A stretch of DNA of 5,311 nt, from contig JAASTB010000169.1 of the NCBI GenBank assembly GCA_021767625.1, forward strand, positions 1-5,311, read 5' to 3'. Under the pieces are notes generated by a model. It had not been told where the DNA came from, searched no databases, and worked only from the letters and a program-made list of their open reading frames with translations. A program made the position numbers and the translations under genes. Below are positions 1 to 4,516 of this stretch, in pieces (position 1 is the stretch's first letter; each line of letters begins with the position of its first letter). This stretch comes from Wenzhouxiangella sp. GTDB lineage: Bacteria > Pseudomonadota > Gammaproteobacteria > Xanthomonadales > Wenzhouxiangellaceae.

Positions 1-133
1 CAAGAACCAGGGTATGCGCGCCGAGCCGCTCACCGGCATCGACGTCGATCACGCCCCCGCAACGCACCCAGGTCTCCCCGAACGCAAGCCCGGAACAGCC
101 CAGAACAGCGAACAAAACCATCAATCGAATCAA
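1..133 (-). CDS. Amidohydrolase-family protein, N-terminal fragment with signal peptide
   Basis: Only the first 44 codons are present; the gene runs off the left edge. The protein starts with a short basic segment (MIRL), then a hydrophobic stretch (about residues 4-18) typical of a signal peptide. A likely signal peptidase I site follows AFG near residue 19. The mature start (TWVRCGGVIDVDAGERLGAH) resembles the opening beta strands of imidazolonepropionase-like metal-dependent amidohydrolases, which begin with a 'G.LIDV.AG..L' pattern. The metal-binding HxH motif would lie outside the window. I place the start at a TTG (133) because GGAGGA lies 6 nt upstream. An in-frame ATG at codon 5 (position 121) is possible but sits 18 nt from that site. 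The family call rests on a short N-terminal match, and the substrate cannot be told. It lies 65 bp behind ampE on the same strand and may share its transcript. Confidence 0.6.
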   Translation of the reverse strand, partial: MIRLMVLFAVLGCSGLAFGETWVRCGGVIDVDAGERLGAHTLVL

Positions 134-139
134 TTGAAA

Positions 140-145
140 TCCTCC
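140..145 (-). promoter_or_regulatory. Shine-Dalgarno GGAGGA supporting a TTG start
   Basis: Minus-strand GGAGGA lies 6 nt before TTG at 133. No ATG or GTG in the right frame is at a suitable distance, so this site favours a TTG start for the amidohydrolase-like gene. Confidence 0.6.
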
Positions 146-198
146 AGAAGAACCGAAAACTGCATCACCCTGAAACCTAAAACCCGAAACTCGACGCC

Positions 199-1011
199 TC
201 AGACAATCCACCCAGCGATCAGCATCAGGCTGAGCACGACCAGCCAGAGCACGAGCATTCTCCAGGCCAACTGGTGACCGCGGCGCAGCCCGGCCTCGCG
301 CGACTCGCCATCGCCGAGGACTTCGGCCATGACTTCGTCGACCAGGCGCGGCGAAAAGATCCACCAGGCCCGGTCGCGGTGGTAATGCTTCCAGGCCTGC
401 GCCACGCGATCGAGGTCGGTGACCAGGCCCAGCGCGACCGTCATCAGCGCCAGCACCGGCCATTCGAGGATCCAGCGCAGCCTGGCAAGCCAATCCAGCT
501 CTCCTTCCGAGAGATCCTCGATCTTCATGGCCTTCTGGCACAGGCGATAGAGCAGCGCACCGGGAATGCCGAGCAGCGTGAACCAGAACAGGATGGCGAA
601 CCAGCGCGTCCGGGCGGCGTGTACGACCGCGGCCCCGGCCTGGGCGGGGGATGCGTCTGCGGCGATCCCCAGCGCCTGCGCCGCGTCGCGGCCGTCGGCG
701 TGCTCCGGGTCGTCGAGCAGCAGTTCGACGTCGCGATCGAGATCGCGGGGACCGAGGGTGTAGATGAAAGTCGCCAGGGCCAGGAGGGCCCAGCCGAAGC
801 CGCCCAGCAGCAGCACGGCAATGGCCGTCGCCAGCCAGGCGGCGAGCAGGACGGTGACGATGACCGTGGCGAGCGCCAGCCAGGCCTGCCCCGGGTACCG
901 CGCCCTCAACTGCCGCGTCGGCCACAGCAGCCAGCCGAAATCACGCCATCGGCCGACGGCCGTAAAGGTATGGCTGACGAGCAGCCCGATGAGGACGATC
1001 AGGATGGTCAT
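199..1011 (-). CDS. ampE: AmpE-like regulatory signalling membrane protein
   Basis: A 270-residue polytopic inner-membrane protein. Hydrophobic segments are visible near residues 2-16, 44-66, 68-84, 137-157, 183-200 and 251-269. Two regions look family-specific: YTLGPRDLDRDVE after the third segment (about 84-96), and LFWFTLLGIPGALLYRL (141-157), both close to conserved stretches of AmpE, a CobD/CbiB-related family. In enterobacteria AmpE is described as a membrane sensor or transducer linked to AmpD and to induction of ampC beta-lactamase; its biochemical role is not settled. No ampD, ampC or ampR is visible here, so a beta-lactamase link is unsupported in this window. The ATG at 1011 is preceded only by a weak GGCGG. 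The gene lies 77 bp behind erpA with no clear terminator between them, so cotranscription is plausible. The length is close to other AmpE proteins. Confidence 0.82.
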   Translation of the reverse strand: MTILIVLIGLLVSHTFTAVGRWRDFGWLLWPTRQLRARYPGQAWLALATVIVTVLLAAWLATAIAVLLLGGFGWALLALATFIYTLGPRDLDRDVELLLDDPEHADGRDAAQALGIAADASPAQAGAAVVHAARTRWFAILFWFTLLGIPGALLYRLCQKAMKIEDLSEGELDWLARLRWILEWPVLALMTVALGLVTDLDRVAQAWKHYHRDRAWWIFSPRLVDEVMAEVLGDGESREAGLRRGHQLAWRMLVLWLVVLSLMLIAGWIV

Positions 1012-1088
1012 GCCGCCGTGATAACACGAATCGGCAATCGGGCGCCAGCTTCTCCGGCCCGGGAGGCGTTAGTGGGTCACGCAGCTAA

Positions 1089-1430
1089 TCAGGCAACGCC
1101 AAAGGACGAACCGCACCCGCAGGTGGTCGCGGCATTGGGATTGCGGATGACGAAGCGCGCGCCCTGCAGGCTTTCGCTGTAGTCCACTTCGGCGCCTTCG
1201 AGGTACTGGAAACTCAGGGGGTCGACCACGAGCGTGACGTCTTCGCGCTGGACGGTGATGTCCCCGTCGTCGACTTCTTCGTCGAAAGTGAACCCGTACT
1301 GGAAGCCCGAACAACCGCCGCCGGTGATGTAGACGCGCAGCTTGAGCTCGGGATTGCCCTCCTCGAGGATGAGCTCGCGCACCTTCGCGGCGGCGGAGGG
1401 AGTGAAGATCATGGGATCGGTTTGGCTCAT
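1089..1430 (-). CDS. erpA: Iron-sulfur cluster insertion protein ErpA
   Basis: A 113-residue A-type Fe-S carrier that takes clusters from the assembly machinery and delivers them to cytoplasmic apoproteins. The three ligand cysteines are all present: C40 in GGGCSGFQYGF, and C104 and C106 in TCGCGSSF. The stretches LRVYITGGGCSGFQYGFTF and VVDPLSFQYL separate ErpA from IscA and SufA and match the E. coli protein closely. Length and N-terminus (MSQTDPMIFTPSAA) fit the family from ATG 1430. An in-frame ATG three codons upstream (1439) would put its only GGAG 1 nt before the start, whereas 1430 has that GGAG at a 10-nt spacing, so 1430 is preferred. A sigma-70-like promoter is proposed at 1470-1500. 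Further upstream is a separate promoter-terminator unit that could be a small RNA or an attenuated leader. ampE follows. Confidence 0.95.
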   Translation of the reverse strand: MSQTDPMIFTPSAAAKVRELILEEGNPELKLRVYITGGGCSGFQYGFTFDEEVDDGDITVQREDVTLVVDPLSFQYLEGAEVDYSESLQGARFVIRNPNAATTCGCGSSFGVA

Positions 1431-1469
1431 TCTGGTCATGCTCCGGGCGTGTCGCTGCCTTGGACACCA

Positions 1470-1500
1470 ATGATATGGCGTTTGCTCCCGCTGCGTTCAA
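1470..1500 (-). promoter_or_regulatory. Candidate sigma-70 promoter of erpA
   Basis: Minus strand: a TTGAAC -35 (1500-1495) and a TATCAT -10 (1475-1470) separated by 19 bp. The hexamers are good but the spacer is longer than the usual 17. It lies between the intrinsic terminator at 1531-1560 and erpA, so it would let erpA be expressed even if the upstream unit terminates fully. It predicts a 5' leader of roughly 35 nt. Confidence 0.4.
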
Positions 1501-1530
1501 TTCCTGAGGGAAAAGGTGCCCGGGAAGCGG

Positions 1531-1560
1531 AAAAAAAGAAAGCGGCCTCTCGACCGCTTC
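1531..1560 (-). terminator. Strong intrinsic terminator of a short minus-strand transcript
   Basis: On the minus strand the stem AAGCGG (1559-1554) pairs with CCGCTT (1545-1540). It extends inward by one G-U and one C-G pair to a GAGA (GNRA-type) tetraloop, and is followed by TC and seven T residues (1537-1531). The plus strand has no T tract, so the terminator works leftward only. No long gene precedes it. It closes the short unit that starts near 1647, about 100 bp upstream of erpA. Confidence 0.85.
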
Positions 1561-1563
1561 AAT

Positions 1564-1629
1564 TTATGTGCCCCAAACCGGATGGATCAGCACGTTGTTC
1601 TTGTCCAATTCATGACGTTGTAAATTCAT
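1564..1629 (-). CDS. Possible 21-residue small protein inside the short transcript
   Basis: ATG at 1629 to TAA at 1564 encodes MNLQRHELDKNNVLIHPVWG plus a final T. The stop falls 4 nt before the terminator stem. Against coding: there is no Shine-Dalgarno (the upstream bases are CACAAAAAATTC), and the start codon lies in a 14-bp palindrome. For coding: the ORF fills over half of the predicted transcript and ends exactly at the terminator, as a small mRNA would. The peptide is mostly polar with a short hydrophobic tail (VLIHPVW), so it is not an obvious membrane peptide or toxin. An in-frame ATG at 1662 would overlap the -10 box and could be used only by a longer transcript. I recognise no family. 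Confidence 0.28.
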   Translation of the reverse strand: MNLQRHELDKNNVLIHPVWGT

Positions 1630-1635
1630 GAATTT
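1622..1635. repeat. Perfect 14-bp palindrome AAATTCATGAATTT
   Basis: The sequence is its own reverse complement. It lies about +13 to +26 of the predicted short transcript and overlaps the ATG of the 21-codon ORF. A second copy of its core, AATTCATGA, occurs at 1607-1615, 16 bp from the first. Such symmetry next to divergent promoters could be an operator for a dimeric regulator. It does not fit the Fur consensus and I cannot assign it to any regulator. Confidence 0.5.
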
Positions 1636-1661
1636 TTTGTGATGTGCGTGTTGGTTATACA
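1633..1661 (+). promoter_or_regulatory. Weak candidate hemJ promoter overlapping the minus-strand promoter
   Basis: Plus strand: TATACA (1656-1661) is a fair -10, and TTTTTT (1633-1638) sits 17 bp upstream as a poor -35. The -10 overlaps the -10 of the strong leftward promoter (1654-1659). If it is used, hemJ would have a leader of about 77 nt, and the two promoters would compete for polymerase. Confidence 0.25.
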
Positions 1662-1683
1662 TTGCCGGCCCGGGCGGCGTCAA
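1654..1683 (-). promoter_or_regulatory. Near-consensus sigma-70 promoter of the short transcript
   Basis: Minus strand: TTGACG (1683-1678), an 18-bp spacer, then TATAAC (1659-1654). Each hexamer matches the consensus at five of six positions. Transcription should begin near 1647, heading towards erpA. It is the best promoter in the window by eye. Confidence 0.7.
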
Positions 1684-1733
1684 GTTGCCCGCCAGACAAG
1701 CATGGCCGAAAATACCGGCCCCGATCAACCCGC

Positions 1734-1738
1734 AGGAG
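1734..1738 (+). promoter_or_regulatory. Shine-Dalgarno AGGAG setting the hemJ start
   Basis: AGGAG ends 6 nt before ATG 1745. It decides against the in-frame upstream ATG at 1685, which would add 20 residues (proline- and arginine-rich) not expected in HemJ. Confidence 0.8.
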
Positions 1739-1744
1739 CGCCGC

Positions 1745-2164
1745 ATGCGCTGGCTCGAAGCATTTCACGTCGTCTTTGTCGTCACCTGGTTCGCGGGCCT
1801 GTTCTACCTGCCGAGGTTGTTCGTCTATGCCACCGAAAACCCCACGGGGCACACCGTGGAGCTGCTGAAAGTGATGCAGAAGCGCCTGATGGGCATCACC
1901 CATATCGGCGGCGCGCTGGCGCTGATCTTCGGCCTGGCGACGCTGATCGGCGAGCCCTGGCATCTGACCACCGGCGGCTGGATGCACGTCAAGCTGGCCC
2001 TGGTGGCCGGGCTCATCGTCTACCACATCTGGTGCTGGCGCCTGGTCGGCACCTTCGCCCGCGGCGAGAACCGCCACAGCTCGAAGTGGTACCGGGTGTT
2101 CAACGAAGTACCGGCGCTGTTTCTGATCGGGGTGGTGGTGCTGGTGATCGTGAAGCCAATCTGA
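1745..2164 (+). CDS. hemJ: Protoporphyrinogen oxidase HemJ
   Basis: A 139-residue integral membrane protein of the HemJ (UPF0093) family. It oxidises protoporphyrinogen IX to protoporphyrin IX, the penultimate step of haem synthesis, in bacteria lacking HemG and HemY. The N-terminus, AFHVVFVVTWFAGLFYLPRL (6-25), is the family signature, with H8 and R24 in the typical places. MHVKLAL (80-86) and the YH of IVYHIW (93-94) are further recognisable conserved spots. Four hydrophobic segments are visible, near 5-22, 51-68, 82-100 and 121-137. Length is normal. The start is ATG 1745 with AGGAG 6 nt upstream. It is a single-gene unit, divergent from the short transcript and erpA and convergent with nudE. 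The terminator hairpin includes its stop codon. Proximity to erpA puts haem and Fe-S genes side by side, but a shared regulator is only a guess. Confidence 0.93.
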   Translation: MRWLEAFHVVFVVTWFAGLFYLPRLFVYATENPTGHTVELLKVMQKRLMGITHIGGALALIFGLATLIGEPWHLTTGGWMHVKLALVAGLIVYHIWCWRLVGTFARGENRHSSKWYRVFNEVPALFLIGVVVLVIVKPI

Positions 2165-2193
2165 GTTGGCTGGTTGGTTTTTTGGTGTTTTGG
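2154..2193 (+). terminator. Intrinsic terminator of hemJ with the stop codon in its loop
   Basis: AGCCAA (2154-2159) pairs perfectly with TTGGCT (2166-2171). The 6-nt loop, TCTGAG, holds the TGA stop of hemJ. A T/G-rich tail follows (2172-2193) with runs of six and four T. The stem is short, so efficiency is uncertain. The tail forms the left arm of a larger inverted repeat. Confidence 0.6.
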
Positions 2194-2429
2194 TTTGGCG
2201 CGTCGAGCACTGGGGGCCTGGGTGAGGTCGGTGACACCGAGCGTTGTGTGGGCCTCGACACGTCATACGCTTTAGTTGTGACGGTGCCTTTGGATGCGGT
2301 GTGAGGCTCGACATGTCGCACCGCCCTGCCTGACGCCCGCGAAGTGTCGAGACCCCTGCAACAACCGACGGCACCACTCGCAGCCGAGCCCCCAACGCCC
2401 AACGCGCCGAACCAAAAAACCAAAGAACC
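2176..2429. repeat. 28-bp imperfect inverted repeat bracketing the hemJ/nudE gap
   Basis: The left arm 2176-2203 and the right arm 2402-2429 are reverse complements at 25 of 28 positions. Both read GGTTyTTTGG, then a T-rich stretch, then GGCGCGT towards the centre of the gap. The arms include the U-rich tails of the two facing terminators. The 198 bp between them has no credible ORF. The region could be a repeated intergenic element or a degenerate MITE-like sequence. No transposase or clear target duplication is visible. Confidence 0.6.
2306..2353. repeat. Inverted repeat built from TCGACA-type motifs
   Basis: 2306-2320 and 2339-2353 are reverse complements at 12 of 15 positions, with an 18-nt loop. 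The left copy contains the perfect palindrome CGACATGTCG (2309-2318). A related copy, GCCTCGACACGTC, lies at 2252-2264, and a weaker inverted one, GCGTCGAGCAC, at 2200-2210. Four spaced, similar motifs in 155 bp of non-coding DNA suggest protein binding or a composite repeat. Function unknown. Confidence 0.45.
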
Positions 2430-2441
2430 AAAAAACCAAAG
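2410..2441. repeat. Two perfect tandem copies of a 16-bp unit
   Basis: The unit AACCAAAAAACCAAAG occurs at 2410-2425 and again, identically, at 2426-2441. It sits in the right arm of the 28-bp inverted repeat and supplies the T-rich tail of the nudE terminator on the minus strand. Such arrays can vary in copy number by slippage. Confidence 0.85.
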
Positions 2442-2466
2442 AACGCGGCCGGCTTCAGCCGGCCGC
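2430..2466 (-). terminator. Intrinsic terminator of the gsp-nudE operon, overlapping the nudE stop
   Basis: Minus strand: GCGGCCGGC (2466-2458) pairs perfectly with GCCGGCCGC (2453-2445) around a TGAA loop that carries the nudE TGA stop. The tail is GTTCTTTGGTTTTTTGG. The stem is a very stable 9 bp and its 5' arm is the last three codons of nudE. The T tract is broken by GG, but the hairpin strength and position make termination likely. Confidence 0.75.
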
Positions 2467-3018
2467 CAACATATCCCGCGCCATGTAAAGCGCCGCGATA
2501 GTCCGCCCCTCGCTGCAGTCGTCGCGCTTGATGAGCGAGACCAGGTCGTTGAGCGGCCATTTCACCACCTCGATTTCCTCGGGCTCGTCGCCGGGCAGGC
2601 GCGACTCAAAGAGGTCGCGGGCGAGGATGACGTGCGTGCGGTGGGTCATGTAGCCGGGTGCGAGGGTCAGGTGGCCCAGCTCGCTCAGTTCCCGCGCGCC
2701 ATAGCCGCATTCTTCCTGCAGTTCGCGGTTGGCGCCTTCTGTGAAGGACTCGCCGGGCTCGAGGCGGCCCTTGGGCAGGCCCAGTTCGTAGCGGTGCACG
2801 CCGCAGGCGTATTCGCGGACCAGCAGGACGTGGTCGTCGTCGGGCATGGCCACGACGATCACCGCGCCCACGCCGCGGCTGATCAGGCGCTCGTAGGTGC
2901 GGCGCTCGCCGTTGGCGAATTCCAGGTCGAGCTGCTCGACCCGGAACAGGTCGGCCGGTCGGCGCTCGCGCCGGTCGTGGACGACCGGCAGGGGACGGGA
3001 AGATTCACGATCGCTCAT
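2455..3018 (-). CDS. nudE: Nudix hydrolase NudE (ADP-sugar/dinucleotide pyrophosphatase)
   Basis: A 187-residue cytoplasmic Nudix hydrolase. The full Nudix box is at residues 84-106 (GRLEPGE, then RELQEECGY), matching GX5EX7REUXEEXGU with both metal-binding glutamates. Similarity to E. coli NudE runs the whole length: FRVEQLDLEFANGERRTYER near 25-44, LVREYACGVHRYELGLPKG at 66-84, LAPGYM near 119-124 and GDEPE at 143-147. NudE hydrolyses ADP-ribose, Ap3A and NADH to AMP-containing products. Length matches the 186-residue E. coli protein. The ATG at 3018 overlaps the TGA of the upstream phosphatase by 4 bp (ATGA) and has no Shine-Dalgarno, so translation is probably coupled. An upstream extension of the frame to 3324 only reads the phosphatase gene out of frame. 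It is the last gene of the operon. Confidence 0.92.
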   Translation of the reverse strand: MSDRESSRPLPVVHDRRERRPADLFRVEQLDLEFANGERRTYERLISRGVGAVIVVAMPDDDHVLLVREYACGVHRYELGLPKGRLEPGESFTEGANRELQEECGYGARELSELGHLTLAPGYMTHRTHVILARDLFESRLPGDEPEEIEVVKWPLNDLVSLIKRDDCSEGRTIAALYMARDMLAAG

Positions 3019-3779
3019 GAACGCGAGGATAGCAACTGAGCGTGCAGTTCGGGGCAAGCGGCCAGCACCGAGGTGGTGTCCAGGTCGGGCTTTCGGCCGG
3101 CCAGGTCGGTGAACGTGCCGCCGGCCTCGTCCACGAGCACGGCCAGGGCGGCGATGTCGAGAATGTTGACATCGCTCTCGACGACCACGTCCTGGCCGCC
3201 GTCGGCCAGGCGATGGTAGGAATAGAAATCGCCGTAGCCGCGCGAGCGGGCGGCGCGGGAGACCAGCTCTCCGATCCACGCCCACCCCTCGCCGCGCGAG
3301 AGCGTGCGCAGGTTGCCGAAACACACGTCGGCGTCTTCAAGGCGTTCGATGTCGCGCACCCGAACCGGCCGGTCGTTGATGAACGCGCCCCGCCCCTTTA
3401 TGGCGCGGGCGCGCTCGCCGAAGGTCGGCGCCGAGGACACGCCGAGCACGAGTTCGCCGTCGACCATGAGCGCGATCTGCGTCGACCAGAACGGCAGGGA
3501 GCGGATGAAGCTGCGCGTGCCGTCGATCGGGTCGATCAGCCACAGGCAGTCGCTGTCACCGTCGCGACCGTACTCCTCGCCATAGAGGGCGTGGTCGGGA
3601 AAGCGCTCACGAATCACCGCGCGAATCGCCTGCTCGGCCTCGCGGTCGGCGACGGTCACGGGACTTTCGTCGGATTTGAGTTCGACTTCGAGATCGCGGC
3701 CGAAATGCCGCATGGCGATGTCGTCAGCCGCATCGGCGGCGGCCAGGGCCACCTGCATGGCCTCGTCGAGATCGATCAC
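3015..3779 (-). CDS. Inositol monophosphatase-family phosphatase, HisN-like
   Basis: A 254-residue Mg2+/Li+-type phosphatase. The metal-site residues are present: GEE (67-69), DPIDGT (83-88) and a third aspartate, D208, in LDIAA. Upstream, SPVTVADREAE (39-49) is the usual N-terminal motif. PDHALYGEE, FYSYHRLADG and VDEAGGTFTDLAG resemble histidinol-phosphate phosphatases of the HisN type more than CysQ, which would have a SEED-like motif and WD before the last helix. The substrate could still be histidinol phosphate, 3'(2')-phosphoadenosine nucleotides or inositol phosphate. As I recall, cysQ and nudE occur next to gsp operons in other gammaproteobacteria, which keeps a CysQ role open. The start is GTG 3779, with AGGAGG 7 nt upstream. 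Longer in-frame starts would run into gspN. It follows gspN by 26 bp and overlaps nudE by 4 bp. Confidence 0.85.
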   Translation of the reverse strand: MIDLDEAMQVALAAADAADDIAMRHFGRDLEVELKSDESPVTVADREAEQAIRAVIRERFPDHALYGEEYGRDGDSDCLWLIDPIDGTRSFIRSLPFWSTQIALMVDGELVLGVSSAPTFGERARAIKGRGAFINDRPVRVRDIERLEDADVCFGNLRTLSRGEGWAWIGELVSRAARSRGYGDFYSYHRLADGGQDVVVESDVNILDIAALAVLVDEAGGTFTDLAGRKPDLDTTSVLAACPELHAQLLSSRS

Positions 3780-3786
3780 CTGCAAA

Positions 3787-3792
3787 CCTCCT
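3787..3792 (-). promoter_or_regulatory. Shine-Dalgarno AGGAGG supporting a GTG start
   Basis: A perfect AGGAGG on the minus strand lies 7 nt before GTG 3779. It lies in the 26-bp gap after gspN and fixes the start of the HisN-like phosphatase. The first in-frame ATG is at codon 8, with no comparable site. Confidence 0.8.
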
Positions 3793-3805
3793 GTTTCGAA
3801 TTCCC

Positions 3806-4516
3806 CTACCAACCCAGCGCACCGCTGAGCCGCACGCGCACCTGCCCGTCGGGCTGGGGCTCGCCCAGCCAGGCGATCTGGCGGAGCAACTCGGGGCGGT
3901 CGGCGCTGGCGCGCAGCCACAAATCAACGTCATAGCGTTCGGCGCCCAGCTCGATTCCGCCGCGCACCTGGATGGCGCCCGGCTCGGTGGACTCGACGCG
4001 CGCGCGCTGGCCCTGCTCGCGCGAGTCCAGGCGCACGGTGATCTCGCCCAGGGATTCCTGCACGGCGCCCTCGAGGCGCGCGTCGCGCCAGACCAGCTCG
4101 CCGTCGATCTCCGGCGGCCGGCCCTCGGCGATCAGGGCGCGCCGCACGTCGAGTTCGATGCGACCGCGCGGCCGGGCGTTGACCAGCCACATCCTCGCGT
4201 CGAGCCGGTTCATTTCGATCCTGCCGGTCACATCGTTCAATTCGGTAGCGCCGGCGTTGAGGCGCCACTGGCCCTCGAGATCCACGCCGACGCCGTTCGC
4301 CTGCCAGGACCAGCTGCGGCCGCCGTCCCAGTCCCAGTGCACGTCGAGGGGCGCGAAACCCGGCTGTTGCCAGACGGCTCGGCCGTTCCACATGGTGCCC
4401 TGAACGTCGCGCACGTCCTCGCCGATTTCCAGGCGCGGCACGATGACCCGGGCGGGCAGCGTGACGATGACGACCAGCGGGATCGCCAGGACGACCAGCC
4501 AGATGATCTTACGCAT
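3806..4516 (-). CDS. gspN: Type II secretion system protein N (GspN)
   Basis: A 236-residue bitopic inner-membrane protein. One N-terminal membrane anchor (about 4-21, IIWLVVLAIPLVVIVTLPA) is followed by a periplasmic domain rich in beta strands. The pattern LPARV (20-24), then VQGTMWNGRAVW (38-49) fits the GspN family. So does the C-terminal W-L-G-E-P-Q-P-D-G stretch (215-223) followed by a short strand and LSGALGW. GspN is an accessory, not universal, component of the type II secretion pseudopilus/inner-membrane platform; its exact role is unclear. The ATG at 4516 overlaps the end of gspM by 8 bp and has no evident Shine-Dalgarno, implying coupling. The stop is TAG at 3806. Primary sequence is poorly conserved in this family, so the operon context adds much to the call. 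Confidence 0.87.
   Translation of the reverse strand: MRKIIWLVVLAIPLVVIVTLPARVIVPRLEIGEDVRDVQGTMWNGRAVWQQPGFAPLDVHWDWDGGRSWSWQANGVGVDLEGQWRLNAGATELNDVTGRIEMNRLDARMWLVNARPRGRIELDVRRALIAEGRPPEIDGELVWRDARLEGAVQESLGEITVRLDSREQGQRARVESTEPGAIQVRGGIELGAERYDVDLWLRASADRPELLRQIAWLGEPQPDGQVRVRLSGALGW

Larger units (their letters stand above)
1531..1647 (-). ncRNA. Putative small transcript of about 117 nt (sRNA, small mRNA or leader)
   Basis: What is seen: a near-consensus promoter upstream, a strong terminator at the end and an AT-richer body than the flanking genes. The body has little internal pairing apart from the terminator, though a weak AAATT/AATTT stem with a CATG loop can form near its 5' end. 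It carries the 9-mer AATTCATGA as overlapping palindromic copies, and ACAACGT (minus strand) twice as a direct repeat (1621-1615 and 1598-1592). What is inferred: a discrete RNA with its 5' end near 1647. I recognise no known RNA family. It may act in trans, encode a 21-residue peptide (1564-1629), or be a terminated leader of erpA. The last is less likely, because erpA appears to have its own promoter after the terminator. Confidence 0.5.

Noticed and set aside
85..100. A lipoprotein lipobox (VLGC) in the amidohydrolase-like signal peptide
   Set aside because: Leucine at -2 and valine at -3 are a poor lipobox; a signal peptidase I site a few residues later fits better, though this is not settled.
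14..277. An 87-codon plus-strand ORF near the left edge
   Set aside because: It crosses the start of the amidohydrolase-like gene, the gap and the ampE end, has a T/S/Q/P-rich composition and no ribosome binding site.
274..1182. A 302-codon plus-strand ORF across ampE and the erpA end
   Set aside because: It is antisense to two recognised genes and has a low-complexity Q/G/R/P composition with no family resemblance; a GC-rich shadow frame.
1531..1560. A bidirectional terminator also serving the plus strand
   Set aside because: There is no T tract on the plus strand after the stem and no plus-strand gene upstream of it.
1685..1744. A 20-residue N-terminal extension of HemJ
   Set aside because: No Shine-Dalgarno at ATG 1685, while AGGAG precedes ATG 1745, where the family signature begins.
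1630..1746. A 60-codon minus-strand ORF upstream of the 21-codon ORF
   Set aside because: Its 5' part spans the promoter and the region complementary to the hemJ start; only the part after the predicted transcription start could be translated.
2176..2441. A CRISPR array or insertion sequence in the hemJ/nudE gap
   Set aside because: Repeats are inverted or adjacent without regular spacers, and there is no transposase ORF or clear target-site duplication.
3019..3324. An N-terminal extension of NudE to give 289 residues
   Set aside because: The extra part is the phosphatase gene read in another frame and is arginine/proline-rich; NudE homology begins at ATG 3018, and 187 residues fit the family.
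3042..3935. A 297-codon plus-strand ORF opposite the phosphatase
   Set aside because: Antisense to a gene with intact catalytic motifs and a strong Shine-Dalgarno; no recognisable motifs of its own.
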